This document shows positions 54,305 to 62,642 of a stretch of DNA of 64,000 nt, piece after piece. A program made the translations under genes and the position numbers. Positions within the stretch are counted from its first letter, which is position 1. Each line of letters opens with the position of its first letter. Source of the DNA: Mesorhizobium sp. M9A.F.Ca.ET.002.03.1.2 (GTDB lineage: Bacteria > Pseudomonadota > Alphaproteobacteria > Rhizobiales > Rhizobiaceae); NCBI RefSeq assembly GCF_003952365.1, contig NZ_CP034443.1, positions 186,001 through 250,000 of the forward strand. Direction: 5' to 3'. The notes beneath the pieces were generated by a model. That model made no database searches. It was not told where the DNA came from and saw nothing but the letters and a program-made list of their open reading frames with translations.

Positions 54305-55111
54305 TTGACTGAGCGGAAGAAGGACGTGATTCGCGAAACCGACGCCAAGGCGATCAGGCTGGCGAAGACTCTGATCCGCAGCGCCCGTTTCGGCGCGCTG
54401 GCAGTGATCGAGCCCGGGACCGGTTCGCCGCTGGCCAGCAGGGTTGGCGTCGCCACCGATATCGACGGCACGCCGCTGATCCTCGTATCGATGCTGTCCG
54501 CGCATACCGGCGCGATCCTTGCCGACCCGCGCTGTTCGCTGCTTGTCGGCGAGCCCGGCAAGGGCGACCCGCTGGCGCACCCGCGAATAACACTCGTCTG
54601 TCGAGCGGCGCAGCTCGAGCGCGGATCCGGCGAGCACGCCCGCGCCGAACGGCGTTATCTCAACCGCAATCCCAAGGCGAAGCTCTATGTTGGACTTGGC
54701 GACTTCTCGATCTTCCGCCTCGAGCCGGAGCGCGCCAGCCTCAACGGCGGCTTCGGCAAGGCCTATTTGCTCGAGCGCGCCGATCTGGTCACGACCGCAC
54801 CGGTCGTCGAAGAGCTTGCCGCCGGCGAACAATCCGCCCTCGACCACATGAATGCCGACCATAGCGATGCAATTGCCGTCTATGCGCGCCATTTCGCCGG
54901 AGCCGCAGGTGACGGCTGGGTCATCACCGGCTTCGATGCCGATGGCATGGACCTGGCGTTGGGCGACGATGTCTGTCGGGTCTTCTTCCCCGAGCCGTTG
55001 GGGGCCGCGCGCGAGCTCAGGCATGTTTTGGTCGACATGGCAAGGACCGGCCGGGCGGTGGACCAAACACAGCCCGACAGTAAATCGCGTCGGATCGAAA
55101 GCAACCCTTGA
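54305..55111 (+). CDS. HugZ-like pyridoxamine 5'-phosphate oxidase-fold protein with DUF2470
   Basis: A 268-residue protein with an FMN-binding split-barrel-like N-terminus (FGALAVIEPGTGSPLASRVGV and TGAILADPRCSLLVG) and a C-terminal DUF2470 domain (LDHMNADHSDAIAVYARHF). In other bacteria such proteins bind or degrade haem. The start is TTG 54305 after GAGGTGAG; there is no ATG option near. A haem role here is inferred from the domain pair. Confidence 0.85.
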   Translation: MTERKKDVIRETDAKAIRLAKTLIRSARFGALAVIEPGTGSPLASRVGVATDIDGTPLILVSMLSAHTGAILADPRCSLLVGEPGKGDPLAHPRITLVCRAAQLERGSGEHARAERRYLNRNPKAKLYVGLGDFSIFRLEPERASLNGGFGKAYLLERADLVTTAPVVEELAAGEQSALDHMNADHSDAIAVYARHFAGAAGDGWVITGFDADGMDLALGDDVCRVFFPEPLGAARELRHVLVDMARTGRAVDQTQPDSKSRRIESNP

Positions 55112-55239
55112 GATTTGAGCCAAATGTTCTACCCTTTCCCGGTAGCGTTGAATCGCCAGCGCACATTCACAAGTGAGTCTATGGAGTCAGACGCTATTGC
55201 CCCCATAGCGTCGGATAAGCAGGAAGGTATGGGGGATCG

Positions 55240-55578
55240 ATGGTCTCGACAAAACTAATCGCCAACGCCGAATCAGCAGCTACGTTTCTGACGCTGATGG
55301 GCAACGAGAAACGACTGTTGATCATGAACTATCTGGCAGATGGTGAAATGTCGGTCGGCGCTATCGCAGAGAAGGTTCTGCTCAGCCAATCCGCCCTGTC
55401 ACAACATCTGGCCAAATTGCGGGCGCTCGATCTCGTCGAGACCCGACGCGACCGACAGATGATCTATTATTCCTGCAAATCCGAGGCCGTGCGCGAACTT
55501 CTCAACATGCTCGACGGGATTTTCGGTGAGGGTGAGTTGTCGCAGATGGCCTACCGCCTGCGCCGTGCCGGGGCTTGA
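55240..55578 (+). CDS. ArsR-family transcriptional regulator (NolR-like)
   Basis: A 112-residue winged-helix repressor. The recognition helix LLSQSALSQHLAKLRALDLV and wing TRRDRQMIYYSC resemble both BigR-type regulators and NolR of rhizobia. There are no obvious metal or redox Cys pairs apart from one Cys in YYSCKSE. It stands 128 bases after the HugZ-like gene and is likely monocistronic. Confidence 0.85.
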   Translation: MVSTKLIANAESAATFLTLMGNEKRLLIMNYLADGEMSVGAIAEKVLLSQSALSQHLAKLRALDLVETRRDRQMIYYSCKSEAVRELLNMLDGIFGEGELSQMAYRLRRAGA

Positions 55579-55640
55579 CCGATTGATGCATGTCATCCCC
55601 AAGGCATACTCTTGGGCGTGAACCCGGGGGGCGCGGCGCT

Positions 55641-55672
55641 TTTGGAACGACGACATGCATAAAGACAAGAAC
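55641..55672. repeat. partial intergenic repeat, ATGCATAA family (copy 3)
   Basis: GAACGACGACATGCATAAAG matches the start of the elements at 47987 and 52235; the later palindromic half is missing. It lies upstream of the SpoU methylase gene. Confidence 0.55.
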
Positions 55673-55723
55673 TGGCCCACGCGCCTCTTACCTCGCTGAT
55701 GATTTTTCCTCGTTGAGGAACAG

Positions 55724-56527
55724 ATGCGCCCCATTCATATCGACGACCCGCAAGACCCGCGCGTCGCCGCCTATCTCGACATCCGTGAGCGCGACCTTGC
55801 CGGCCGGCAAGGCCGCTTCGTTGCCGAAGGCAAGGTGGTGCTCGAAATGCTGCTCTCGGCCAAACGCTTTGCGGCCGAATCGGTGCTGGTACTCGAAAAC
55901 CGGCTGGCCGGCCTCGATGGAACTCTGCGCAAGGCCCCCACGGACCTTCCGGTTTACGTGGCGGCCAGCGAGGTCATGGACAAGATCGCCGGCTTCCACA
56001 TGCATCGCGGCATATTGGCGATCGGCCGCAAGGGCGCGGCGCAGCCCGCAGAGGCCTTGCTGGACACCTTGCCCGCCGGCGCGCTAGTCGTCGTTCTGGT
56101 CGGCATCGCCAACCATGACAATATGGGCTCCATTTTTCGCAACGCCGCCGCCTTCGGCGCCGATGCCGTGTTCCTGGATGCGACCTGCTGCAATCCGCTG
56201 TACCGCAAGGCGATCCGCGTCTCGGTCGGCGCCGCGCTGAAAGTTCCCTTCGCCTCCTTCACCGAGACCGTCGGTTTCACCGCGGCGCTCGACCGGCTGG
56301 GCTTCGGCCAGTTCGCTTTGTCGCCGCACGGGCAGACCGACATCCGCGATGCCAAAAGGACGGAACGGCTGGCGCTCTACCTCGGCACCGAAGGCGACGG
56401 CCTGCCCGAGAGGCTGCTCGCCCGCCTGCGGACGGTGCGAATCGGTATGGCTGAAGGTTTTGACAGTCTGAATGTCGCCGCCGCGTCGGCCATCGCATTG
56501 CATTATTTTTCCGCAAGCAGGACCTGA
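55724..56527 (+). CDS. SpoU/TrmH-family RNA methyltransferase
   Basis: A 267-residue SPOUT methyltransferase, likely a 2'-O ribose methylase of rRNA or tRNA. Motifs are VGIANHDNMGSIFRNAAAFG (motif 1 with Asn and Arg), LGTEGDGLPERLL (motif 2) and GFDSLNVAAASAIALHYF (motif 3, knot). The N-terminal 90 residues are the usual RNA-binding substrate domain. The start at 55724 is favoured; target base cannot be told. Confidence 0.9.
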   Translation: MRPIHIDDPQDPRVAAYLDIRERDLAGRQGRFVAEGKVVLEMLLSAKRFAAESVLVLENRLAGLDGTLRKAPTDLPVYVAASEVMDKIAGFHMHRGILAIGRKGAAQPAEALLDTLPAGALVVVLVGIANHDNMGSIFRNAAAFGADAVFLDATCCNPLYRKAIRVSVGAALKVPFASFTETVGFTAALDRLGFGQFALSPHGQTDIRDAKRTERLALYLGTEGDGLPERLLARLRTVRIGMAEGFDSLNVAAASAIALHYFSASRT

Positions 56528-56558
56528 GCCGCGGGAGACAGCATCCAGTGCCTGGGTT

Positions 56559-57725
56559 TCAATGCGTCGATTCGGCCTTCTGCAGCGCCCGCACGCGATC
56601 GGCAAGGCTGCGTTCGCCATTTCCCGGTTGCTTGGGTGCCGCAAGCACCTTGGCGATCGGCGACTCAGGCCCCTCGAGCTTCGCCGTCAAGACGACGACT
56701 TGCGCCGCCAGTTCGCTCATCTGCTCGCGCAACGCTGCGGTGGCGCGGCGCGTATCGTTGCCGTCTTGGGATTTGGATGCCTCGAAGGCGGCAATATCCG
56801 TTTTCAGCCTCTTGTTCTCACGGGCCAGCGCCGTCAGCGTGGCCTCCAGCCGCTCCCGGTCGCTGTCGAGCTTGGCAATCGCTTTTTCGAGGTCGTCGCC
56901 CTGGACGGCCGCACTGGCCTGATTGCCTTGCGCTCCGACGTGACGCACCGCCGACGCGTTTTCCACGCTTTCGCTTTTCGACTTTTCGCGAAGCCGCGCG
57001 ATTTCCTTTTCACGGCGGCCAAGCTTGTCCTCGCGATCGGCAAGCGTGGCGAGCAGGCGTTCGACCTTCTTGTCCAGGTCGCCGGTCCTTTTCTTCTCGA
57101 CCTTCAAAGCGTCCCGCGCGGCCTTGCTCTCTGCTGCGATCTCCTGCTGACGCCTGTCCGCCGCCTTGCGCTGGCTGCGCAGCACTGAAATGTCGTCGGC
57201 CAGCTTCTGCAGTTCGGATTCGCGCGCCACAAGTTCGATCTGACGGCTGCTGGAAGAAAAGCTGGCGTCGTCATACATGTGCTCCAGCTTTTCCAGCTCG
57301 AGCGCACGCTTTTCCAGAGCGCGCTCGGCTTGAGCAAGCCGATCAGACAGAAGCTGCAGCTGGTCTTCGCGCTGGCGAAGTTCTTCGTCCTTGGCCTCGA
57401 GTTCGGAAAGGGCCCGTTTCTTGTCCTTCTGCTCGACCGCCAGCCCCTTCAGGGCCTCGCGGCAGTGGCTGATCTCGACAAGCTGTTCAGCCGATTTCTC
57501 GCGCAACGATTTGACGCTCATTTCGAGCCGGCGCGTCGACATGGCGAACTCGGCCCGGATGCGATCCTTATCCGCCTGGATCTCGGCCAGCGTCAGCGGC
57601 ATCGAGCCCTCGACACGTTGGCGCGTCAGCATCACGGCCCGCCGCCAGATGGCCGGGGCAATCATCAGCGCCAGAAAGGCGGCGCAGAGAAAGCCGAGAA
57701 CAAAGAACAGGACCGACTGAACCAA
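56559..57725 (-). CDS. membrane-anchored coiled-coil protein
   Basis: A 388-residue protein. One N-terminal hydrophobic helix (VLFFVLGFLCAAFLALMIAPA) is followed by about 320 residues of strongly charged heptads, a nearly continuous coiled coil. It is thus probably an inner membrane protein with a long cytoplasmic rod. I cannot name a family. It is convergent with the SpoU gene, with 31 bases between, and lies upstream of the DUF1134 gene on the same strand but not in close coupling. Confidence 0.78.
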   Translation of the reverse strand: MVQSVLFFVLGFLCAAFLALMIAPAIWRRAVMLTRQRVEGSMPLTLAEIQADKDRIRAEFAMSTRRLEMSVKSLREKSAEQLVEISHCREALKGLAVEQKDKKRALSELEAKDEELRQREDQLQLLSDRLAQAERALEKRALELEKLEHMYDDASFSSSSRQIELVARESELQKLADDISVLRSQRKAADRRQQEIAAESKAARDALKVEKKRTGDLDKKVERLLATLADREDKLGRREKEIARLREKSKSESVENASAVRHVGAQGNQASAAVQGDDLEKAIAKLDSDRERLEATLTALARENKRLKTDIAAFEASKSQDGNDTRRATAALREQMSELAAQVVVLTAKLEGPESPIAKVLAAPKQPGNGERSLADRVRALQKAESTH

Positions 57726-57849
57726 GGTGACTATCCGTTATGGACGGCAAACGACCGTTAGGACTGTGCCACGTTCGCATGACGGAATTCCAGCGCTGCG
57801 GCAAGGGTCTGCCGCAGCAATGTTTCGAGGTGACGAGGCACCCGCCTGC

Positions 57850-58485
57850 TCAGAACGGATTCCAGGTCGCTCGCTGGGTAAGCTTGAGATAGCCGAGATT
57901 GACGCCAAGCCGGGCGCCGACGCCGGTACGGATCGGCACCAGCAGCATATTGTTGTTCTTCATCACGTTGAAGCCGACGCCAGCCACGATATAGGCAGAG
58001 CCGGCAACGCCGCCGAAACGATTGTAGAGGCTGTTCACATCGTCGAGATTATAGACCAGCATCATCACCCGCGAGCCCTCGCCGCCAAAATCCCAGCCAA
58101 GTGACGGCCCCTGCCAGAACACTTTGTGGTCGCCGGCATTCTTGGTGTAGAGTGTGCCCTCGCCATAGGTCAGGCCACCGATCAGCGCACCCGAGCCTTC
58201 CTCGCCAAGCAAATAGCCATTGGGCAGGCCGTAGGAGGAGAATATCTTCTCGACTACGGTGGCGAGCCCGCCCGACGTCGCACCGAAGAATTTATGACCG
58301 GAATCGACGATCTCCTGAGCGGTGTATTCCTGGGCCTGCGAAGCCGAGGTTGAAAAGACGACAAGGCCCATGAGAGCGATCGCCATTGAGACGACACGGA
58401 GAAAACTCCGGTCTGTGATGACACGGAAAAAGGTCCGGTCTGTGATGACACGGAAAAAAGTCCGGTCGTAGTATCGGGAAAACAT
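57850..58485 (-). CDS. DUF1134 family secreted protein with N-terminal repeats
   Basis: A 211-residue protein of the DUF1134 family, with an inner signal-like helix (MAIALMGLVVFSTSASQAQ) at residues 34-52. Before that the sequence has three 9-residue repeats, DRTFFRVIT, DRTFFRVIT and DRSFLRVVS, from 27-base tandem units at 58393-58473. GGAG nine bases before ATG 58485 supports the long form; a start at 58386 would drop the repeats but lacks a ribosome binding site. Function unknown. Confidence 0.85.
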   Translation of the reverse strand: MFSRYYDRTFFRVITDRTFFRVITDRSFLRVVSMAIALMGLVVFSTSASQAQEYTAQEIVDSGHKFFGATSGGLATVVEKIFSSYGLPNGYLLGEEGSGALIGGLTYGEGTLYTKNAGDHKVFWQGPSLGWDFGGEGSRVMMLVYNLDDVNSLYNRFGGVAGSAYIVAGVGFNVMKNNNMLLVPIRTGVGARLGVNLGYLKLTQRATWNPF

Positions 58486-58826
58486 GCTTCCAATCTCCGT
58501 CAGGGAGCACTTTCGCCGACGCCTCGCATCCGTGCGGCTCTTGGCGGCCGTTAAGGATGACTGTTACGGGCAAACTATGCCGTAATCCTTTTTCAACCAT
58601 TAAGCTTTCACATGAAGATGGCGGTTAGAAGGCTGGTTTCGCGTCGCCCGCGCAGTCCCGAACCTGCGTGAACACACATTTTCGATAACGACAATTCCGG
58701 ATTTGTTGCTGCACGCTCAGGCGCTGTGTATTCAGTAGGCCGTGGGAGAGAGCGTGATTCGCATGGACAGGCGTGATCATCGATCGCCCGGCCATTTCTA
58801 GTGAAATTTTGCAGGGACTTTCGCCT
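58486..58826. other. non-coding divergent promoter region, DUF1134 / chpT
   Basis: It holds the promoters for both genes. No exact CtrA motif (TTAA-N7-TTAA) is present; partial TTAA half sites occur at 58554-58557 and 58601-58604. No RNA gene is seen. Confidence 0.45.
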
Positions 58827-59456
58827 ATGGCTGAGCTTTTCACCCTTTCCGCACCCGATCTCGCAGCGCTTTTGTGCAGCCGGGTCTGCCACGACATCAT
58901 TTCGCCGGTCGGTGCCATAAACAACGGGCTCGAGCTGCTCGATGAAGGCGGCGCCGACGAAGACGCCATGAAATTGATTCGCCAGAGCGCCAGGAACGCT
59001 TCGGCCCGCTTGCAATTCGCTCGCATCGCGTTCGGCGCAGCCGGTTCTGCCGGCATGATGATCGACACCGGGGACGCCGAGGCCGTTGCCATCGCCTTCC
59101 TAAAGAACGAGAAGCCGGAACTGGTCTGGAACGGAACCCGCGCGCTGTTGCCCAAGAATAAGGTCAAGCTGCTGCTCAACCTCATTCTCGTCGCCAACGC
59201 CGCCATTCCGCGTGGCGGCAAGCTTGCGGTCACACTTGAAAACCTGGACACCGAACCCCGGTTTGCGCTCGCCGCGAGCGGTCCGATGCTGCGCGTGCCA
59301 CCCAAATTCCTGGAACTCCATTCCGGCCACAAGCCCGAGGAACCGATCGACGCGCATTCGGTGCAGCCCTACTACACGCTGCTTCTGGCGCGCGAGGCCA
59401 ACATGACAATATCGATTCACGCGACCGCGGAAGAAATCGTGCTTTCCGCTGCCTGA
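58827..59456 (+). CDS. chpT: histidine phosphotransferase ChpT
   Basis: A 209-residue phosphotransferase that relays phosphate from the CckA histidine kinase to CtrA and CpdR in the cell-cycle pathway. The phospho-His lies in CHDIISPVGAINNGLELL (His22), a dimerisation/DHp segment, and the later part resembles a degraded ATPase domain that does not bind ATP (as known for ChpT). Start ATG 58827 follows AGGGAC. Its position 800 bases from ctrA is unusual and useful, since in Caulobacter the two are apart. Confidence 0.92.
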   Translation: MAELFTLSAPDLAALLCSRVCHDIISPVGAINNGLELLDEGGADEDAMKLIRQSARNASARLQFARIAFGAAGSAGMMIDTGDAEAVAIAFLKNEKPELVWNGTRALLPKNKVKLLLNLILVANAAIPRGGKLAVTLENLDTEPRFALAASGPMLRVPPKFLELHSGHKPEEPIDAHSVQPYYTLLLAREANMTISIHATAEEIVLSAA

Positions 59457-59482
59457 AGTTTACCAAGCTAGTTGAAAAGAAC

Positions 59483-59498
59483 AGAAAAGTACTTTTCT
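59483..59498. repeat. 16-base perfect palindrome AGAAAAGTACTTTTCT
   Basis: It lies 27 bases after the chpT stop. It may end the chpT transcript or be an operator. The remaining part of 59499-59703 contains two TTTACCG(A/G)ATGG-like direct repeats at about 59607-59643, ahead of the receiver gene. Confidence 0.45.
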
Positions 59499-59703
59499 AG
59501 GCAATACTTAATAAGATACCACACTCGAATGCGATGAGCCTCCGCGCCTAGATCGGCCTGAAGCATCGATGAAGAAACCTACGTAAAAGCCGTTCTTTCA
59601 AAAATTTTACCGAATGGCTTTTCGGCTTCTTTACCGGATGGACCTATGGTGCCTTTCAGTACGGTAACACTGCCGGATTGCCGCATGGCAAAGGGGGCCG
59701 GAA

Positions 59704-60072
59704 ATGAAACGCTGCATGTTCGTCGACGATTCGAGCGTCATCAGGAAGGTTGCAAGGCGCATCCTGGGTGGTTCTGACATGCTGGTCATCGAAGCAGCAA
59801 GCGGGCTTGACGCGGTCGAGATGTGCGCGGCCGACATGCCGGACATCATCATCGTCGACGGCGCCTTGCCGGACATTCAGGCGGTGGACGTCATCCGCCG
59901 CGTGCGCGCCATGGAAAGCCCGGTTCAGCCCCAGATCCTGATTTCGCTGGTTGAGGTCGACGTCGCTTCGATCATGCGGGCAAAGCGCGCCGGCGCTCAA
60001 GGCTATCTGCTGAAGCCGTTCAACCGGTCGCAACTTCTCGAGTGCTTCCGCAGCTTGAAAACAGCCGCCTGA
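59704..60072 (+). CDS. single-domain response regulator (CheY-like)
   Basis: A 122-residue receiver-only protein. The acidic pocket is FVDDSS (Asp8, Asp9), the phosphoacceptor is Asp52 in IIIVDGALPD, the Thr position is Ser in LISLVE and the Lys is in GYLLKPFN. With no output domain it must act by protein contact. It is between chpT and ctrA, so it could accept phosphate from ChpT as DivK or CpdR do in other species, but neither name is justified by sequence alone. Confidence 0.88.
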   Translation: MKRCMFVDDSSVIRKVARRILGGSDMLVIEAASGLDAVEMCAADMPDIIIVDGALPDIQAVDVIRRVRAMESPVQPQILISLVEVDVASIMRAKRAGAQGYLLKPFNRSQLLECFRSLKTAA

Positions 60073-60120
60073 CCCGTCCGACCGTCAGCCGACCTTCGGT
60101 CCCGAAAGACAATGTGCAAA

Positions 60121-60164
60121 TTGGAGCGTGCATTGTGCGTTTAAGTGGACGCACGTCGCTCCAA
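60121..60164 (+). ncRNA. candidate structured RNA or 3' UTR upstream of terminator
   Basis: Outer stem TTGGAGCG/CGCTCCAA (60121-60128, 60157-60164) with an inner stem GTGCGT/ACGCAC and loop TTAAGTGG, followed 18 bases later by a strong two-way terminator. The pattern is like a small RNA or a processed 3' end. Only the folding is seen; expression is unknown. Confidence 0.35.
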
Positions 60165-60182
60165 TATCTGCAACATAAACGC

Positions 60183-60207
60183 AAAATCCGGCCGAAGCCG
60201 GATTTTT
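60183..60207. terminator. bidirectional terminator between the receiver gene and ctrA
   Basis: A perfect 10-bp stem AAAATCCGGC/GCCGGATTTT with loop CGAA, ending in five T on the plus strand and four on the minus strand. It separates the convergent receiver gene and ctrA. Confidence 0.85.
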
Positions 60208-60240
60208 GTCGGAAAAACCGATCGGGTCGGCGTTGTCGGC

Positions 60241-60936
60241 TCAGGCGCTGACGCGGATATCTTCCGGCTCGCGCAGCACATAGCCGCGGCCCCAAACCGT
60301 CTCGATGTAATTCTGTCCGCCGGAAGCGGCGTCGAGCTTCTTGCGCAGCTTGCAGATGAAGACGTCGATGATCTTCAGTTCCGGTTCGTCCATGCCGCCG
60401 TAGAGGTGGTTGAGGAACATTTCCTTCGTGAGCGTGGTGCCCTTGCGCAGCGAGAGCAGCTCCAGCATCTGGTATTCCTTGCCGGTCAGATGCACGCGCT
60501 GGCCACCGACCTCGACGGTCTTGGCATCGAGATTGACCACCAGGTCGCCGGTGGTGATGACCGACTGGGCATGGCCCTTGGAACGCCGCACGATAGCGTG
60601 GATGCGGGCGACCAGTTCGTCCTTGTGGAACGGCTTGGTCATGTAATCGTCTGCGCCGAAGCCGAGGCCGCGTACCTTATCCTCGATGCCGGCCATGCCG
60701 GAGAGGATGAGGATCGGCGTCTTCACTTTGGAAAGACGAAGTGTTCTCAAGACCTCATATCCAGACATGTCAGGAAGATTGAGATCGAGAAGGATGATGT
60801 CGTAGTCGTAGAGCTTGCCTAAATCGACACCCTCTTCGCCAAGATCGGTCGTATAGACATTGAAACTTTCTGATTTCAGCATCAGCTCGATGCTTTGTGC
60901 GGTTGCACTGTCATCTTCTATCAGCAGAACACGCAT
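60241..60936 (-). CDS. ctrA: cell-cycle response regulator CtrA
   Basis: A 231-residue OmpR-type regulator, the master cell-cycle regulator of alphaproteobacteria. The receiver has Asp51 ([10 protein letters not shown]) with [17 protein letters not shown], and the DNA-binding domain has [20 protein letters not shown] and [15 protein letters not shown] with the recognition helix. Sequence is highly typical of rhizobial CtrA. It is active when phosphorylated by CckA-ChpT; both chpT and the CtrA-inhibitor sciP lie close by. Confidence 0.97.
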   Translation of the reverse strand: MRVLLIEDDSATAQSIELMLKSESFNVYTTDLGEEGVDLGKLYDYDIILLDLNLPDMSGYEVLRTLRLSKVKTPILILSGMAGIEDKVRGLGFGADDYMTKPFHKDELVARIHAIVRRSKGHAQSVITTGDLVVNLDAKTVEVGGQRVHLTGKEYQMLELLSLRKGTTLTKEMFLNHLYGGMDEPELKIIDVFICKLRKKLDAASGGQNYIETVWGRGYVLREPEDIRVSA

Positions 60937-61386
60937 TTCATTCCCCTTTTCTGCTGCCGGACCATTTCACGACCCGTCTAGGACCGGAGCAGTGATTGCC
61001 TGAGCAGAGGCTGCCATCGAATGGTTAACAAAACCTAATTCCGTGCCGCTGACGGTATCAGATTTTTTAACCCCTTTCTACACCTTGTTGAATCTAATGA
61101 CGAATCACAGGACCAAACCGCTAATGCAAAACATTAATAAGCCAGACTAAGTGACTCTTCGGACTCGCTGGCCGTGCTTCCGCATCGAGAGCCGGAATTT
61201 TTACCCGGCCTTAAGTCCTGAGCCGTATGATTAACAATGCCCGTAAACGAATGGTTACCGCCGGCAAAAAACTTTAGGAGTTTGTTTCCCATAGTTCCGG
61301 TAAAGTCGGTGGAGACGGGTGAAGCCTGCGTTTGCCAGGTGGATTGGACGATATGTGCAGGTGTGCGTTTCCAGGAGTACCGAATC
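60937..61386. other. divergent promoter region, ctrA / fliJ
   Basis: A 450-base AT-richer stretch, long enough for several ctrA promoters. A GTAA-N7-GTTA pair at 61243-61258 and TTAA-N6-CTAA at 61025-61038 are near the CtrA consensus TTAA-N7-TTAA but not exact. I see no gene here. Confidence 0.45.
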
Positions 61387-61764
61387 ATGAAGTCACGTGA
61401 GAACCTCGTTCGGCTGAAGCAATTTCAGGTGAACGAGAAGCGGCGGCAATTGCTGCAACTCGACATGATGATCGCCGAGTTCGAGCGCATGGCTGTCGAA
61501 CTAGAGCTTCAGATCACCGCCGAAGAAAAGAAAGCCGGCATCACCGACATCAACCATTTTGCCTATCCAACCTTCGCCAAGGCAGCGCGCCTGCGCCGCG
61601 ACAACCTCAGAAACTCGCAAAGCGACCTTGCCCAGCAGCGAAGCGTTGCCGAATCACTGCTCGGCGAAGCCGAAGCGGAACTTTCCAAAGCGGAAATGCT
61701 CGAATCGCGCGACACCAAGATCCGCGACGCCGAGACCGGCGGCCGCAGCGCCATGATCGGCTGA
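61387..61764 (+). CDS. fliJ: flagellar export protein FliJ-like
   Basis: A 125-residue, wholly helical coiled-coil protein. Start MKSRENLVRLKQFQVNEKRR and the long charged repeat are typical of FliJ, the soluble rod inside the flagellar type III export ATPase ring. Length is on the low side of the family (about 130-150). AGGAG lies nine bases before ATG 61387. In other alphaproteobacteria a fliJ-like gene near ctrA is known, which fits CtrA control of flagellar genes. Confidence 0.75.
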   Translation: MKSRENLVRLKQFQVNEKRRQLLQLDMMIAEFERMAVELELQITAEEKKAGITDINHFAYPTFAKAARLRRDNLRNSQSDLAQQRSVAESLLGEAEAELSKAEMLESRDTKIRDAETGGRSAMIG

Positions 61765-62061
61765 AAACAAGGCTTTTAGGCCAATCGACGCCCCCGCGAT
61801 CAGGGCGTTGCTCATCTGGAACGTCGCCGCCCTGATCGGGCGGGCACCAGTTTCAGGCTTGCGCTACCAAATTCCTGTCATTGTCCGCGACCGCCCGCGC
61901 CCAAGTATCCCTGATGTGAGGGCTGCTCGAAAAAGCTTGCCGTCCACGTGGCAGAGACCTTTCCATCCGAAGAAGCAGGCGCTGCCCATGCCTTTCTCGC
62001 CGCCAGGCCGATCGGTAAGGTGGTGCTGATGGTCTGAAGCAGAGAGAGCCGTTCCGGCAAA
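61765..62061. other. non-coding region with large inverted repeat
   Basis: Two 18-base arms (61790-61807 and 61828-61845) pair with three mismatches and may end the fliJ transcript, although there is no T-run. No gene was recognised in the rest. Confidence 0.5.
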
Positions 62062-62092
62062 ACAAAAAGGGCGCGGATGGTCGCGCCTTTTG
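62062..62092 (-). terminator. terminator of sciP
   Basis: Read on the minus strand: AAAGGCGCG, loop CCATC-type, then CGCGCCCTT and a run TTTTGTTTT. It lies 18 bases after the sciP stop and defines its transcript end. Confidence 0.7.
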
Positions 62093-62109
62093 ACGTCCTC
62101 GAACCAGCC

Positions 62110-62385
62110 TTAATGCCGATATTGCTGGATGCGCGTCGTGCGCAGCCCGGCAAGGCCATATTCGTCGATCGACGCCTGCCAGGACAGGAATTCCTCGGTG
62201 GTCAGCTTGTAGCGCTGGCACGCCTCTTCGAGGCTCAAAAGGCCGCCGCGCACAGCCGCCACCACTTCCGCCTTGCGCCGGATAACCCAGCGGCGTGTGT
62301 TCGTCGGCGGCAGATCGGCAATCGTAAGGGGGCTGCCGTCAGGCCCAATAACATATTTGACTCGCGGTCTAACAAGATCGGTCAT
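62110..62385 (-). CDS. sciP: CtrA inhibitor SciP (DUF1153)
   Basis: A 91-residue DNA/CtrA-binding protein. The DUF1153 core with helix-turn-helix is LEEACQRYKLTTEEFLSWQ, and the N-terminal segment VKYVIGPDGSPLTIADLPP is conserved. In Caulobacter SciP binds CtrA at promoters and blocks transcription in G1. Its location next to ctrA and chpT makes this a compact control module. Start and length match the family. Confidence 0.93.
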   Translation of the reverse strand: MTDLVRPRVKYVIGPDGSPLTIADLPPTNTRRWVIRRKAEVVAAVRGGLLSLEEACQRYKLTTEEFLSWQASIDEYGLAGLRTTRIQQYRH

Positions 62386-62589
62386 CGTACTCTCTACAAA
62401 AACTCAAAGACCCAATCCACACCACAATACCGCCACAGCTTTAAAATTTGCCTAAGCAGACCCTAATAGCTAGGTAAGGATCATGAACGCCGCGTTAGTC
62501 TTTTCGTCGGCATTTGAGATATCTGCCCGCAAGCGCTGAATCCGTTCAAAAAAATCGGCGAGCTCGCGAAGCTGGCGCACCTGGAAAGC

Positions 62590-62618
62590 TTGACCTATAT
62601 TCCTGCCATTGGCATTCA
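62590..62618 (+). promoter_or_regulatory. putative mnmA promoter
   Basis: TTGACC (62590-62595) and CATTCA (62613-62618) are separated by 17 bases. The -10 box is a poor match, but the spacing is standard. It lies 25 bases before the ATG. Confidence 0.35.
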
Positions 62619-62642
62619 AGTGCCGTGCAGAACGAAAGAACC

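Noticed and set aside
61025..61038. Exact CtrA binding site before ctrA
   Set aside because: The half sites have six bases between them rather than seven, and one half is CTAA; it may be a weak site only.
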